From positions 5,456,001 to 5,520,000 of the forward strand of contig NZ_CP053985.1 of the NCBI RefSeq assembly GCF_013267355.1: DNA of 64,000 bases. The letters run 5' to 3'. Below are positions 43,077 through 51,149 of the stretch, piece after piece. This DNA comes from Achromobacter pestifer. Lineage in GTDB: Bacteria > Pseudomonadota > Gammaproteobacteria > Burkholderiales > Burkholderiaceae_B. Position 1 is the stretch's first letter, and every line of letters starts with the position of its first letter. Under the pieces are notes generated by a model, which was not told the origin of the DNA, ran no database searches, and was given only the letters and a program-made list of their open reading frames with translations. The position numbers and the translations under genes were made by a program.

Positions 43077-44165
43077 TCAGCGCGACAACGCGCGGCAGAC
43101 GGCCTGGGTCATGTCGGTGCAGCTTGCCGTGCCGCCCAGGTCGCGCGGCACGTGGTCGCCTTTGGCAAGCACTTGCTCGACCGCGCGCTCGATGCGTTGC
43201 GCGGATTCGGAGAGCGCGGCATCGGCATGCTTGTCGCCCAGCCAGCGCAGCATGAGCGCGCCCGACAGGATGGTGGCCAGCGGACTGGCGGCGTTCTGGC
43301 CGGCGATGTCGGGCGCGGAACCGTGCGCGCCCTGGAAGAGCCCGTGGGTATCGCCCAGTTCGGCGGAAGCCGACAGGCCCATGCCGCCTATCGTGGCGGC
43401 GCCCAGGTCGGAGATGATGTCGCCGAACATGTTTTCCGCCACGATCACGTCATAGAAGTCCGGCCGCTTGAGCATGTGCACCGTGATGGCGTCGGCATAG
43501 GCGTAATCGATTTCGACGTCGGGGTAGCTGGCGGCCACGTCGTCGCAGACCGCGCGGAAGAAGGCGTAGGTCCGCAGGATGTTGGCCTTGTCGCATACCG
43601 TGACGCGGCGCTTGCCGTCGCGCGGCGCGCCTGAGCGCTGGCGGGCCAGCTCAAAGGAAAAGCGGGCGACCCGTTCGATGCCCTTGCGGGTGACGACGAT
43701 GGTGTCGGTGGCCACTTCATCGCGCAGCACGATCCCGCCGCCGCGGCTGGCGTAAAGGCCTTCGGTGTTCTCGCGCACGATGACGTAGTCGATCTGTCCC
43801 GGCTTGAAATGCTTGAGCGGCGAATCGACGCCTTGGTAAAGGCGGATCGGGCGCACGTTGGCGTACAGGTCCAGCCGGAAGCGCAGGCGCAGATGCAGGT
43901 CGTTTCCGACTTCGGTGCCATCGGGGTAGGTCACGCCGGGCATGCCCGCCGCGCCGTGCAGGATGGCGTCGGCCGCCTTGCAGGCCGCGTAGGTGTCGTC
44001 GGGCAGAACCTGGCCCGACCTGACGTAGTGGTCGGCGCCGCCGTCGTAGCTGCTGAATGAGAGCAGGCCGGCGCCGCAGGCTTCCTTCAGCACGGTGATT
44101 GCCGATTGGCAGACCTCCGGACCGATGCCATCGCCGTCGATGGTCGCAATTTCATACTTAGCCAT
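43077..44165 (-). CDS. Isocitrate/isopropylmalate dehydrogenase-family protein (tartrate/D-malate DH-like)
   Basis: 362 residues. N-terminal IATIDGDGIGPEV, VRPIRLYQGVDSPLK, VIVRENTEGLYAS (R-E-N-T-E-G), VTVCDKANILRTYAFFR, AENMFGDIISDLGAATIGGMGLSASAELG and GAHGSAPDIAGQNAASP are the conserved NAD-binding and metal/substrate loops of the beta-decarboxylating dehydrogenases. The R-x-x-x-R-x-x-x-R substrate region reads LHLRLRFRLDLYANVRP, more like tartrate/D-malate or homoisocitrate enzymes than LeuB. Oxidises a 2-hydroxy (poly)carboxylate. Situated in an operon with hydroxy-acid and semialdehyde dehydrogenases. Confidence 0.87.
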   Translation of the reverse strand: MAKYEIATIDGDGIGPEVCQSAITVLKEACGAGLLSFSSYDGGADHYVRSGQVLPDDTYAACKAADAILHGAAGMPGVTYPDGTEVGNDLHLRLRFRLDLYANVRPIRLYQGVDSPLKHFKPGQIDYVIVRENTEGLYASRGGGIVLRDEVATDTIVVTRKGIERVARFSFELARQRSGAPRDGKRRVTVCDKANILRTYAFFRAVCDDVAASYPDVEIDYAYADAITVHMLKRPDFYDVIVAENMFGDIISDLGAATIGGMGLSASAELGDTHGLFQGAHGSAPDIAGQNAASPLATILSGALMLRWLGDKHADAALSESAQRIERAVEQVLAKGDHVPRDLGGTASCTDMTQAVCRALSR

Positions 44166-44235
44166 GTCTGGCTGTCTCCTCGTGTAGGTTTCGAAATCGA
44201 AGGGACGGCCGCGCCCGGGACGCGGCCGTCAGGGC

Positions 44236-45684
44236 TTACCAGCTGGTCGATATGTACTTGGCTTCCATGAACTCCAGCAGGCCGTGGTGCGCGCCTTCGC
44301 GGCCCAGGCCGCTTTGCTTGACGCCGCCGAAGGGCGCTGCGGGATCCGATACCAGGCCGCGGTTCAGGGCGATCATGCCGCTTTCTATGCGTTCGGATAC
44401 GCGCAGGCCGCGCGCCAGGTCGCGGGTATAGACGTATGCCACCAATCCGTATTCGGTGGCGTTGGCCAAGGCCACGGCCTCGTCCTCGGTATCGAAGGCC
44501 ACGATGGGCGCCACGGGGCCGAAGATCTCTTCAGTCAGCAGGTCGGCGTCGGCGGGCACATCGACCAGCACGGTGGGCTCGTAGAAGTGGCCGGTGCGGT
44601 CCAGCCGCTTGCCGCCGGCCTTGATCCGCGCACCCTTGGCGACGGCGTCGGCCACCAACGATGCCACCTTGTCCACCGCGCCCGCATTGACCAAGGGACC
44701 GCATTGCGTGCCGGGATCGACGCCGTCGCCGGTCTTCAGCGCAGCCATGCGCGCGGCGAAGCGGGCGCTGAATTGTTCGACCGCGCCGCGCTGCACGTAG
44801 AAGCGATTGGCCGCCGTGCAGGCTTCGCCGCCATTGCGCATCTTGGCGATCATGGCGCCTTCCACGGCGGCATCGATGTCCGCGTCGTCGAAGACCAGGA
44901 ACGGCGCGTTGCCGCCCAGCTCCATCGAGCAGCTGATGACGGAGTCCGCCGCCTTGCGCAGCAGTACGCGGCCCACTTCCGTCGAGCCGGTGAAGGAGAG
45001 CTTGCGCACGCGCGGGTCGTCCAGCACCGCGTTGGCGAACTTGCCCGCCGACGAAGTCGTCAATACGTTGACCACGCCCGCAGGCACGCCGGCTTCTTCC
45101 AGCAGGCGCATGACGGCGTAGGCGGTCAAGGGAGTCTCGGTGGCGGGCTTGAGGATGCAGGTGCAGCCGGCAGCCAGGGCGGGCGCGATCTTGCGGGTGG
45201 CCATGGCCGCGGGGAAGTTCCACGGCGTGACCAGCAGCGCGATGCCTATGGGCTGGTATTGCACGATGATGCGGCTGGCGCCGCCGGGCGACACGCTGAT
45301 ATCGCCGTTGATGCGCACCGCCTCCTCGGAAAACCAGCGGAAGAACTCGGCGGCGTAGGCGACCTCGCCGCGAGCGTCGGTCAGCGCCTTGCCGTTTTCC
45401 TGGGAAATCAGGCGCGCAAGACTGTCGGCGTCCCGCATCATCAGTTCATAGCACTTGCGCAGGATTTCGCCGCGCTGGCGGGCCGGCGTGGCAGCCCAGC
45501 CGGCGGCGGCGCGCGCGGCCGCATCCACGGCCGCGGCGGCGTCCTCGAGCGTCGCGTCCGCCACGCTGGCGATCACCTGTTCGGTGGACGGGTCGTATAC
45601 GTCGATGCGACGGCCCGAGGTGGAGGCGCGCCAGGCGCCGTCGATGTAAAGGTCAGTGGACAGCTTGTTGGCCTCGATGGTCAT
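44236..45684 (-). CDS. NAD(P)-dependent succinate-semialdehyde-type aldehyde dehydrogenase
   Basis: 482 residues. Aldehyde dehydrogenase with catalytic Cys in NGGEACTAANRFYVQ and general-base Glu in MELGGNAPFLVFDDADID; FTGSTEVGRVL cofactor loop. GabD-type features: LISQENGKALTDARGEVAYAAEFFRWFSEEAVRINGD and the C-terminal GGVKQSGLGREGAHHGLLEFMEAKY. Converts succinate semialdehyde or a related omega-oxo acid to the dicarboxylate. It follows the iron-dependent alcohol dehydrogenase gene, with which it could convert 4-hydroxybutyrate to succinate. Confidence 0.92.
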   Translation of the reverse strand: MTIEANKLSTDLYIDGAWRASTSGRRIDVYDPSTEQVIASVADATLEDAAAAVDAAARAAAGWAATPARQRGEILRKCYELMMRDADSLARLISQENGKALTDARGEVAYAAEFFRWFSEEAVRINGDISVSPGGASRIIVQYQPIGIALLVTPWNFPAAMATRKIAPALAAGCTCILKPATETPLTAYAVMRLLEEAGVPAGVVNVLTTSSAGKFANAVLDDPRVRKLSFTGSTEVGRVLLRKAADSVISCSMELGGNAPFLVFDDADIDAAVEGAMIAKMRNGGEACTAANRFYVQRGAVEQFSARFAARMAALKTGDGVDPGTQCGPLVNAGAVDKVASLVADAVAKGARIKAGGKRLDRTGHFYEPTVLVDVPADADLLTEEIFGPVAPIVAFDTEDEAVALANATEYGLVAYVYTRDLARGLRVSERIESGMIALNRGLVSDPAAPFGGVKQSGLGREGAHHGLLEFMEAKYISTSW

Positions 45685-45718
45685 GCGTCAGCTCCGGATG
45701 TGGGGGGAAGGCGGGTTG

Positions 45719-46942
45719 TCAAGATGCGCGAAACGATCCGTGCCCTGCATGGGCGGCGGCCACGATGGCGGCGATGCCGTCCTGGTCCAGCGGGCGCGGA
45801 TTGTTCGTGACCAGGCGCGCGGCCAGCATGGATTGCGCGGCGATCCATTCGAGCTGGTCGGCGCGCACGCCCAGACCGGCCAGCGTCGCGGGGATGCCGA
45901 TGCGCGAGAACAGTTCGTACACATGGCGCGGGGCGTTGGCGGCGAGGCGCGCGGGATCCGTTTCCGTGTCTCCCATTGCCGCCGAGATGGCCGCATAGTC
46001 GGCGCTGCAGGCGGTTGCATTGAAATCCATGACATAGGGCATCAGGGTGGCCACGCCCGCGCCGTGCGCCGTGTGCGTCAGCGCGCCGATCGGGTATTGG
46101 ATGGCGTGCGCCGCCGCGGTGCCCGCCACGCCGAAGGCCAGGCCGGCGGCAAGCGCCGCGGCCATGACCTGGCCCCTGGCATGAAGGTCGGAGCCGTCGT
46201 CGACGGCGCGCGGCAGATAGGCAGCGAGCGCGCGGATGGCAATCAGCGCCTGCTGGTCGCTGAAGGCGTTCTTGCCGACGAATACGCGGGTCTGCGCAAT
46301 GTCGGCATCCGGGCTGCGACGGACCGCGGTCAGCGCTTCGATGGCGTGGGTCAAGGCGTCGGCGCCGGCGATGGCAGTAAGTCCCTTGGGGCAGGTCAGT
46401 GTCAGTTCGGGATCGCAGATGGCGGTGTGGGGAATCAGGTGCGGGCTGGAGACGCCCACCTTCAGATCGCGAGCGCTGTCGGCCAGCACGGCGACGGGCG
46501 TGACCTCGGAGCCCGTGCCCGATGTGGTGGGTAGCGCGATCACGGGTATCGCCGGGCCGGGCACCTTGTATTCGCCGTAGTAATCGGAGGCCTTCCCGCC
46601 ATGCGTCAGCAGTAGGCTGACGAGCTTGGCCATGTCCAGGCAACTACCGCCGCCCAATCCGACGACCACCTCTGGCTGGAATGCGCCGTGCGCCGCCACG
46701 CATTCGTAGACGCCCTCGACGGGCAGGTCCGGCTGGGTGCGGTCATACACCTGGACGCGCACGCCGGCGCTTTCCAGCGTGGCGAGCAGTGCGGACATCT
46801 CCGCCGTGGCGGCGAAGCGCTCGTCGGTGCAGATCAGCGCGCGCTGGCCGAGCGCGGCCGCGACGCGGCCCAGCGCAAGACGCTGTCCGTTTCCGAACAG
46901 CACGGCGCGCGGCGCGCGCATGATTCCAAACAATTCATTCAT
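45719..46942 (-). CDS. Iron-containing alcohol dehydrogenase (4-hydroxybutyrate/lactaldehyde-type)
   Basis: 407 residues from the ATG at 46942, which has AAGGA 7 nt upstream; a longer frame upstream overlaps the preceding gene. Fe-ADH motifs: GGGSCLDMAKLVSLLL, IPVIALPTTSGTGSEVTPVAVL, metal residues in GADALTHAIEAL, FGVAGTAAAHAIQYPIGA and THTAHGAGVATLMPYVM. Group includes 4-hydroxybutyrate, lactaldehyde and butanol dehydrogenases. With the downstream semialdehyde dehydrogenase it could oxidise 4-hydroxybutyrate or a similar hydroxy acid. Lies 31 nt after the Ldh-family gene. Confidence 0.9.
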   Translation of the reverse strand: MNELFGIMRAPRAVLFGNGQRLALGRVAAALGQRALICTDERFAATAEMSALLATLESAGVRVQVYDRTQPDLPVEGVYECVAAHGAFQPEVVVGLGGGSCLDMAKLVSLLLTHGGKASDYYGEYKVPGPAIPVIALPTTSGTGSEVTPVAVLADSARDLKVGVSSPHLIPHTAICDPELTLTCPKGLTAIAGADALTHAIEALTAVRRSPDADIAQTRVFVGKNAFSDQQALIAIRALAAYLPRAVDDGSDLHARGQVMAAALAAGLAFGVAGTAAAHAIQYPIGALTHTAHGAGVATLMPYVMDFNATACSADYAAISAAMGDTETDPARLAANAPRHVYELFSRIGIPATLAGLGVRADQLEWIAAQSMLAARLVTNNPRPLDQDGIAAIVAAAHAGHGSFRAS

Positions 46943-46973
46943 TGTGGATCCTTGAAGGAGAGTCTTGGGGAAT

Positions 46974-47987
46974 TCAGGCGGTGCATTGCGCCAGGTCGAG
47001 GATGCGGCGCCAGACTTCGTCGGCCAGTTCGATGCCCGCATCCAGGCGCAGGCGGCGTTCGGCGCGCGCCCGATCGCCTGGCACCGCGACGGGCCGCTCG
47101 GGCAGCAGGGCGGGGCAGGCGCGGATGTCATCCAGGTATCTGGTGATGCGGTTGGCAATCACGCCGGACCCGGCCTCGATCGCAATGAAGACGTCGCCCT
47201 TGTTGCATATTTCGCTGGAATCCAGCGTGCCCTTGACGGCATTGCCCAGCGCGGATGCCGTCAGGCTGGCGACCAGCACCTCAAATGCCAGGCCCAGCGC
47301 GTAACCCTTGGCTTCGCCGAAGGGGGCCAGTGCGCCTGCCTTGGCAGCTTCGGCGTCCGTGGTGGGGTCGCCGGCGCCGTCGAGCGCCCAGCCGGGCTCG
47401 AGCGGCCGGCCATGGTTGGCGTAGTCGTGGATCTTGCCCATGGCGACCTGGCTGGTGGCCATGTCCAGCACGAACGGTTCGTCCGCGGTAGGCACGCCGA
47501 TGGCGATCGGGTTGGTGCCGATCAGGGCGTGGCGGCCGCCCCAGGGATGGACCAGGGCCTCGCTGGTCGACAGGGCCAGGAGGATCTGGCCCTCGCGCGC
47601 CGCTTGCTCCGCGTAGAGCGCCAGCATGCCGATATGGTTGTTGTTGCTTACCGCCGCGATGGCGATTCCGGTCTCGCGGGCGCGTTCGCGGATCTGGTCC
47701 AGGGCTGCCAGCGCGATCACCGGACCCAGGCCGCGTTCACCATCCATGTCCAGGAAGGCAGGGGAGCGCCAGACGGCCGTGCCGCGGGTTTTCGGGTCGG
47801 CCACGCCGTTGCGGATGCGTTCGATGATGCGCGGCAGGCGCAGCAGGCCGTGGGACGCGCGGCCGCGCAATTCGGCTTCAAGCAGCAGGTCGGTCTGCGT
47901 CGCGGCGTGGTCGGCCGGGGTTCCGGCCAGTTCCAGCGCACGGATGCAGACCTTCCTTGCCTCCCCCATTTTTATCGTTGTCGTCAT
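46974..47987 (-). CDS. Ldh-family (malate/L-lactate/ureidoglycolate-type) NAD(P)-dependent oxidoreductase
   Basis: 337 residues. Ldh_2 family fold, with the active His in LLEAELRGRASHGLLRLPRIIERI, AAVSNNNHIGMLALYAEQAA, GTNPIAIGVPTADEPFVLDMATSQVAMGKI and the lysine-bearing AEAAKAGALAPFGEAKGYALGLAFEVL. Oxidises or reduces 2-hydroxy/2-oxo acids (malate, lactate, ureidoglycolate, 2,3-diketogulonate have all been reported). First gene of the dehydrogenase operon; a tandem GntR operator lies between it and the divergent regulator. Confidence 0.9.
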   Translation of the reverse strand: MTTTIKMGEARKVCIRALELAGTPADHAATQTDLLLEAELRGRASHGLLRLPRIIERIRNGVADPKTRGTAVWRSPAFLDMDGERGLGPVIALAALDQIRERARETGIAIAAVSNNNHIGMLALYAEQAAREGQILLALSTSEALVHPWGGRHALIGTNPIAIGVPTADEPFVLDMATSQVAMGKIHDYANHGRPLEPGWALDGAGDPTTDAEAAKAGALAPFGEAKGYALGLAFEVLVASLTASALGNAVKGTLDSSEICNKGDVFIAIEAGSGVIANRITRYLDDIRACPALLPERPVAVPGDRARAERRLRLDAGIELADEVWRRILDLAQCTA

Positions 47988-48004
47988 AGTGTCATTGAGT
48001 TGTT

Positions 48005-48037
48005 AAATCCGATCGGATCTGAAATACGATCTGATTT
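48005..48037. promoter_or_regulatory. Tandem GntR operator in the divergent promoter
   Basis: AAATCCGATCGGATCT (48005-48020) and AAATACGATCTGATTT (48022-48037) are direct repeats identical at 13 of 16 positions. The first contains a perfect 12-bp palindrome ATCCGATCGGAT. Spacing of 17 bp fits two dimers on one face. Lies between the dehydrogenase operon and the GntR gene. Confidence 0.7.
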
Positions 48038-48098
48038 ATGCTAACCTCGTAACAAATTGGACGTCAACACATTGTTGGCAAATCAGGGTGAAACAATC

Positions 48099-48821
48099 AT
48101 GACGACGCTCTCTCGCGGTTCCGCAGCCGTACCCTCGACCACGCCGGCAGCCAGCCAGCGCCTGGGCGAGCGCGTGCGGTCCTTGGGCGATGAGGTCTAT
48201 GAAACGCTGCTGTCGCAGCTCATTTCCTTGAAGATCGCGCCCGGCATGCGTATCGCGGTCGATGCGCTAGTGCGTGAACTGGGCGTGTCGCAAACGCCGA
48301 TACGCGCCGCGCTGATCCGGCTTGAAACCGAAGGCCTCGTGGTCAAGACGCATCACGTGGGCTACAGCGCGGCGCCCATGCCTACGCGCAGACGCTTTGA
48401 GCAGATGTATGAACTGCGCTTGCAGCTGGAGCCATTCGGGGCGGGGTTGGCAGCGCAACGCATGACGGACGCATCGCTGCAGGAACTGGCCGCGCTGTCC
48501 GCGGCGATGAGCGCCCCGAGCGCCGATGACGCGCGCGTGGCCTATGGCAAATTCGCCGTGCTCGACGCGCAGTTCCACTCCTGGATCGCGGAACAGAGCG
48601 GCAATGAACTGCTTGCCGAAGCGCTGGCCCGGCTATACGCGCATACCCATCTGTTCCGGCTGCGCTTTCACTCGCGGGTCACGGAAGAGGCCGTGACCGA
48701 GCACGCGCGCATCGTGCGGGCGCTGAACGAGCGTAACGCCGAAGGCGCGCAAGAGGCCATGCGGGACCACATCCTGAGGTCGCGCGAGCGCATGGCGCCC
48801 TATTTCGAAATGCTGGATTAG
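48099..48821 (+). CDS. GntR-family regulator, FadR/FCD subfamily
   Basis: 240 residues from the ATG at 48099 (AGGGTG 9 nt upstream; an in-frame TTG at 48057 is unlikely). Winged helix at residues about 25-95 (VYETLLSQLISLKIAPGMRIAVDALVRELGVSQTPIRAALIRLETEGLVVK), FCD ligand domain after it (FEQMYELRLQLEPFGAGLAAQRM; FHSWIAEQSGNELLAEALARLYAHTHLFR). Ligands of FCD regulators are small carboxylates. It is divergent from the hydroxy-acid operon and the operator repeats lie in between, so it most likely represses that operon and itself. Its stop overlaps the convergent TonB_C-protein gene by 4 nt. Confidence 0.9.
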   Translation: MTTLSRGSAAVPSTTPAASQRLGERVRSLGDEVYETLLSQLISLKIAPGMRIAVDALVRELGVSQTPIRAALIRLETEGLVVKTHHVGYSAAPMPTRRRFEQMYELRLQLEPFGAGLAAQRMTDASLQELAALSAAMSAPSADDARVAYGKFAVLDAQFHSWIAEQSGNELLAEALARLYAHTHLFRLRFHSRVTEEAVTEHARIVRALNERNAEGAQEAMRDHILRSRERMAPYFEMLD

Positions 48822-49723
48822 CGCGCGGCGGGGCCGGGCTTTTGCTCGCGCAGGCTGATCCCGTCCCGTATCTTCCGGAAACCGGCCAGGGCCGAGGGCA
48901 TGTCGTCGCGCGTCGTGGTGCAGCTCATGGCGACGCGCAGGGTAGCGGTATCCAGCAGGGCCTTGTATTCCAGCAGGGGCGTGCCGTCCAGTCTGGCGCC
49001 AGCGGGCGCGACATAGTCGGTGCCCCGGGCGCCTTGCAGCTCAAAGCCGCTGCGCTGCTCGGGCGATTCGCCCTGCGCGGCCAGGATCGTCTCGGCCGCG
49101 GCCATGCGCTGCGCGGCGGAGAGCGGCGCTTCGGCGCCGGGATGCGTCTTCAATGATTTGCGCGGCGTGCTGAAGCCGACGGCACACAGATAGCCGGCCG
49201 CGTCCGCGGCTTGCGGCGTGCCGCTGGCGCTGGCGATCTCGACCAGCACGTCGAATTCGTCGGACTTTCCGTGCTTCACGATCCGGTAGGCGGCAGGCAC
49301 CGTCACGCCAAAGCCGCGCGCGGGATTGGCATAGCGGCGCTCGGCGTCGCTGGCGGGCGCGTCGACTATCTGGAACCGCACCGGCAGCATCAGGATTTCC
49401 CTGTCGGCCCGCATGTCGCTGGTGAACGCGGGCAGCGGACTGGCGCGCCGGACCATGCGCACCGCGGCCTTGTCGACCGCGACAACCCCCGAGGAACTGG
49501 CCAGCTCCACCGCGTCGATCCTGCCGTCGCGCAGCACGGTAAGGCGCAGGCGCAGGCTGAGCGGCCCGTCCAATTCGTATGCCTCTTTCGGCATTTCCAG
49601 ATGGCTCTGCAGCTTGCGCACTGCGCCGGAGGTCCATTCGGCCTGGTTGGCAGGGGCCGAAAGCGCCGTGGACGCGCACACGGCGATGGCGGCCATGGTG
49701 CATGCGCGTAGCGGCCAGTTCAT
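48818..49723 (-). CDS. Secreted protein with TonB_C-like domain
   Basis: 301 residues from the ATG at 49723 (GGAGA upstream); an in-frame start 15 codons earlier is possible. Signal peptide MNWPLRACTMAAIAVCASTALSAPA. Then a TonB C-terminal-like domain (about residues 30-115: LSLRLRLTVLRDGRIDAVELASSSGVVAVDKAAVRMVRRASPLPAF), and a roughly 180-residue tail of unknown function with two Cys that may pair. No membrane anchor or proline-rich stalk, so it is not a true energy transducer. Function unknown; periplasmic binding or assembly role possible. Stand-alone, convergent with the GntR gene. Confidence 0.7.
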   Translation of the reverse strand: MNWPLRACTMAAIAVCASTALSAPANQAEWTSGAVRKLQSHLEMPKEAYELDGPLSLRLRLTVLRDGRIDAVELASSSGVVAVDKAAVRMVRRASPLPAFTSDMRADREILMLPVRFQIVDAPASDAERRYANPARGFGVTVPAAYRIVKHGKSDEFDVLVEIASASGTPQAADAAGYLCAVGFSTPRKSLKTHPGAEAPLSAAQRMAAAETILAAQGESPEQRSGFELQGARGTDYVAPAGARLDGTPLLEYKALLDTATLRVAMSCTTTRDDMPSALAGFRKIRDGISLREQKPGPAAR

Positions 49724-49799
49724 GCGGGCAAGTCTCCTGGGTATGCCGCGCCCGTCGCTTGGGCGCACCGGCGCAGCATAACCCGGGCGCGCCCGGCCT

Positions 49800-51149
49800 T
49801 CAGTCCTGCCCCAACGCCAGCTCGTCGAACAGCAGATCGCCGCCCATCTGCCCGCCCTTGAGCATCAGCTCGATGCCGTCGGTCACGGGGTCGTCGCTGC
49901 GAGTCAGGCTGACGGTGACGCCGGGCGCCAGCACGCAGCGGAACGCCAGGCCCCAGACGTCCAGGGCCAGGGTGGCCTGGCTGGAGGTGTCGCCGCCGGC
50001 GATGCCGATGCGCGACAGGGGCGCGCCGGCCTGCGCGCTGGCGCGCACGATGTCCGCCACCAGTTGTCCGGTGGCGCGGGCCGTCGCGGCGGTCTGATGC
50101 GCGGTGAGCGGCTGGTCGGGCCGGTCGGTGTGCGCCAGCACGTTGCGCCCCTGCGCCAGCGCGGCCGCGGCTTGCTGCGCCTGTTGCGCGGCATAGGCCG
50201 GATCCCGCAAGAGCCGTTCCGCCTGCAGCGGCTGGCGCTGGTATTGCCGGCACGCGGCGATCTGCCTGGCGGTGACGGGGGACAGGCTGCCGGCCACGAC
50301 CAGCACGGGGCCCGAGGCGGCTTGCAGCGGCGTGGCCGTGGCGCTGGAGCCGCCGGCCGGCATGGCGCGGGCCAGCGCCTGCTGTACGCTGCTGGGGCCG
50401 ACCGCCAGCACAGGCAGGCAGGTCGCCGCGCGCCAGAGGAGGCGGCCGATGATGGCAAGCTGTTCCTCGTCGACCAGGTCCAGCAGCAGCGGTCCGTCGC
50501 TGCTCTCGATGACCTGGTCCACCCAGTCGTCCAGCAGCGGCGCATCCGCCGCCCGCCGCAGGCGCGGATAGGCCGTGTGCGGCAGGGAGCGGATGTCCGC
50601 CAGGCCTTGCGCCGCCAGGTGCAGGCGCAGGTCGGCCTCGTGCATGGGGGTGACGGGATGCACGCTCATGACCGGGTGGCGGTCGATGCGATGGATCTCG
50701 GGCGCGGCGCCCGCGCGCGCGAACAGCTGGGCGAAGCTGCAATAGCGGCCGATGCTGGGCTGTCCGCCGACGATGGGCACCAGCGGGTTGGGCATGTGGC
50801 GGCGCAGCTCGCGCACGGCGGCGCCGATGCTGCCCACGTGCGGCGCGCTGTCGAAGGTGGAGCAGCACTTGTAGTGCAGCACGCGCACGCCGGCGCCCGC
50901 CATGTAGCGCCCCACGGCGTGCAGCTCGGCCTGCATGTCTGCCGGCGCCATGCCGCGCGCAGCACCCGCGATGCCGATGGCGTCCAGCGGTCCGGCGCGC
51001 CGCAGCTGTTCCCGCGTGGGCACGCCCAGGAACAGCAGGCTGCGCAGGCCGGCGCGCGCGGTTTCGGCCAGCGTGTCGGTGGCGCCAGTGAAGTCGTCGC
51101 CGTACCAGCCCAGCCGCGGCCGCGTTTCTTCCTGCGCCGCTGCGCTCAT
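49800..51149 (-). CDS. Four-carbon acid sugar kinase family protein (DUF1537; OiaK/OtnK-like)
   Basis: 449 residues from the ATG at 51149, giving an ATGA overlap with the RuBisCO-like gene; a long open frame upstream in the same phase is a shadow. N-terminal SBD_N domain: GWYGDDFTGATDTLAETARAGL, HYKCCSTFDSAPHVGSIG; C-terminal NBD_C domain: GPVLVVAGSLSPVTARQI, GIAGGDTSSQATLALDVWGL. DUF1537 kinases phosphorylate four-carbon acid sugars (3-oxo-tetronates) and, in D-apionate pathways, 3-oxo-isoapionate. The RuBisCO-like protein next door fits the latter, giving a kinase-then-decarboxylation route. Confidence 0.88.
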   Translation of the reverse strand: MSAAAQEETRPRLGWYGDDFTGATDTLAETARAGLRSLLFLGVPTREQLRRAGPLDAIGIAGAARGMAPADMQAELHAVGRYMAGAGVRVLHYKCCSTFDSAPHVGSIGAAVRELRRHMPNPLVPIVGGQPSIGRYCSFAQLFARAGAAPEIHRIDRHPVMSVHPVTPMHEADLRLHLAAQGLADIRSLPHTAYPRLRRAADAPLLDDWVDQVIESSDGPLLLDLVDEEQLAIIGRLLWRAATCLPVLAVGPSSVQQALARAMPAGGSSATATPLQAASGPVLVVAGSLSPVTARQIAACRQYQRQPLQAERLLRDPAYAAQQAQQAAAALAQGRNVLAHTDRPDQPLTAHQTAATARATGQLVADIVRASAQAGAPLSRIGIAGGDTSSQATLALDVWGLAFRCVLAPGVTVSLTRSDDPVTDGIELMLKGGQMGGDLLFDELALGQD

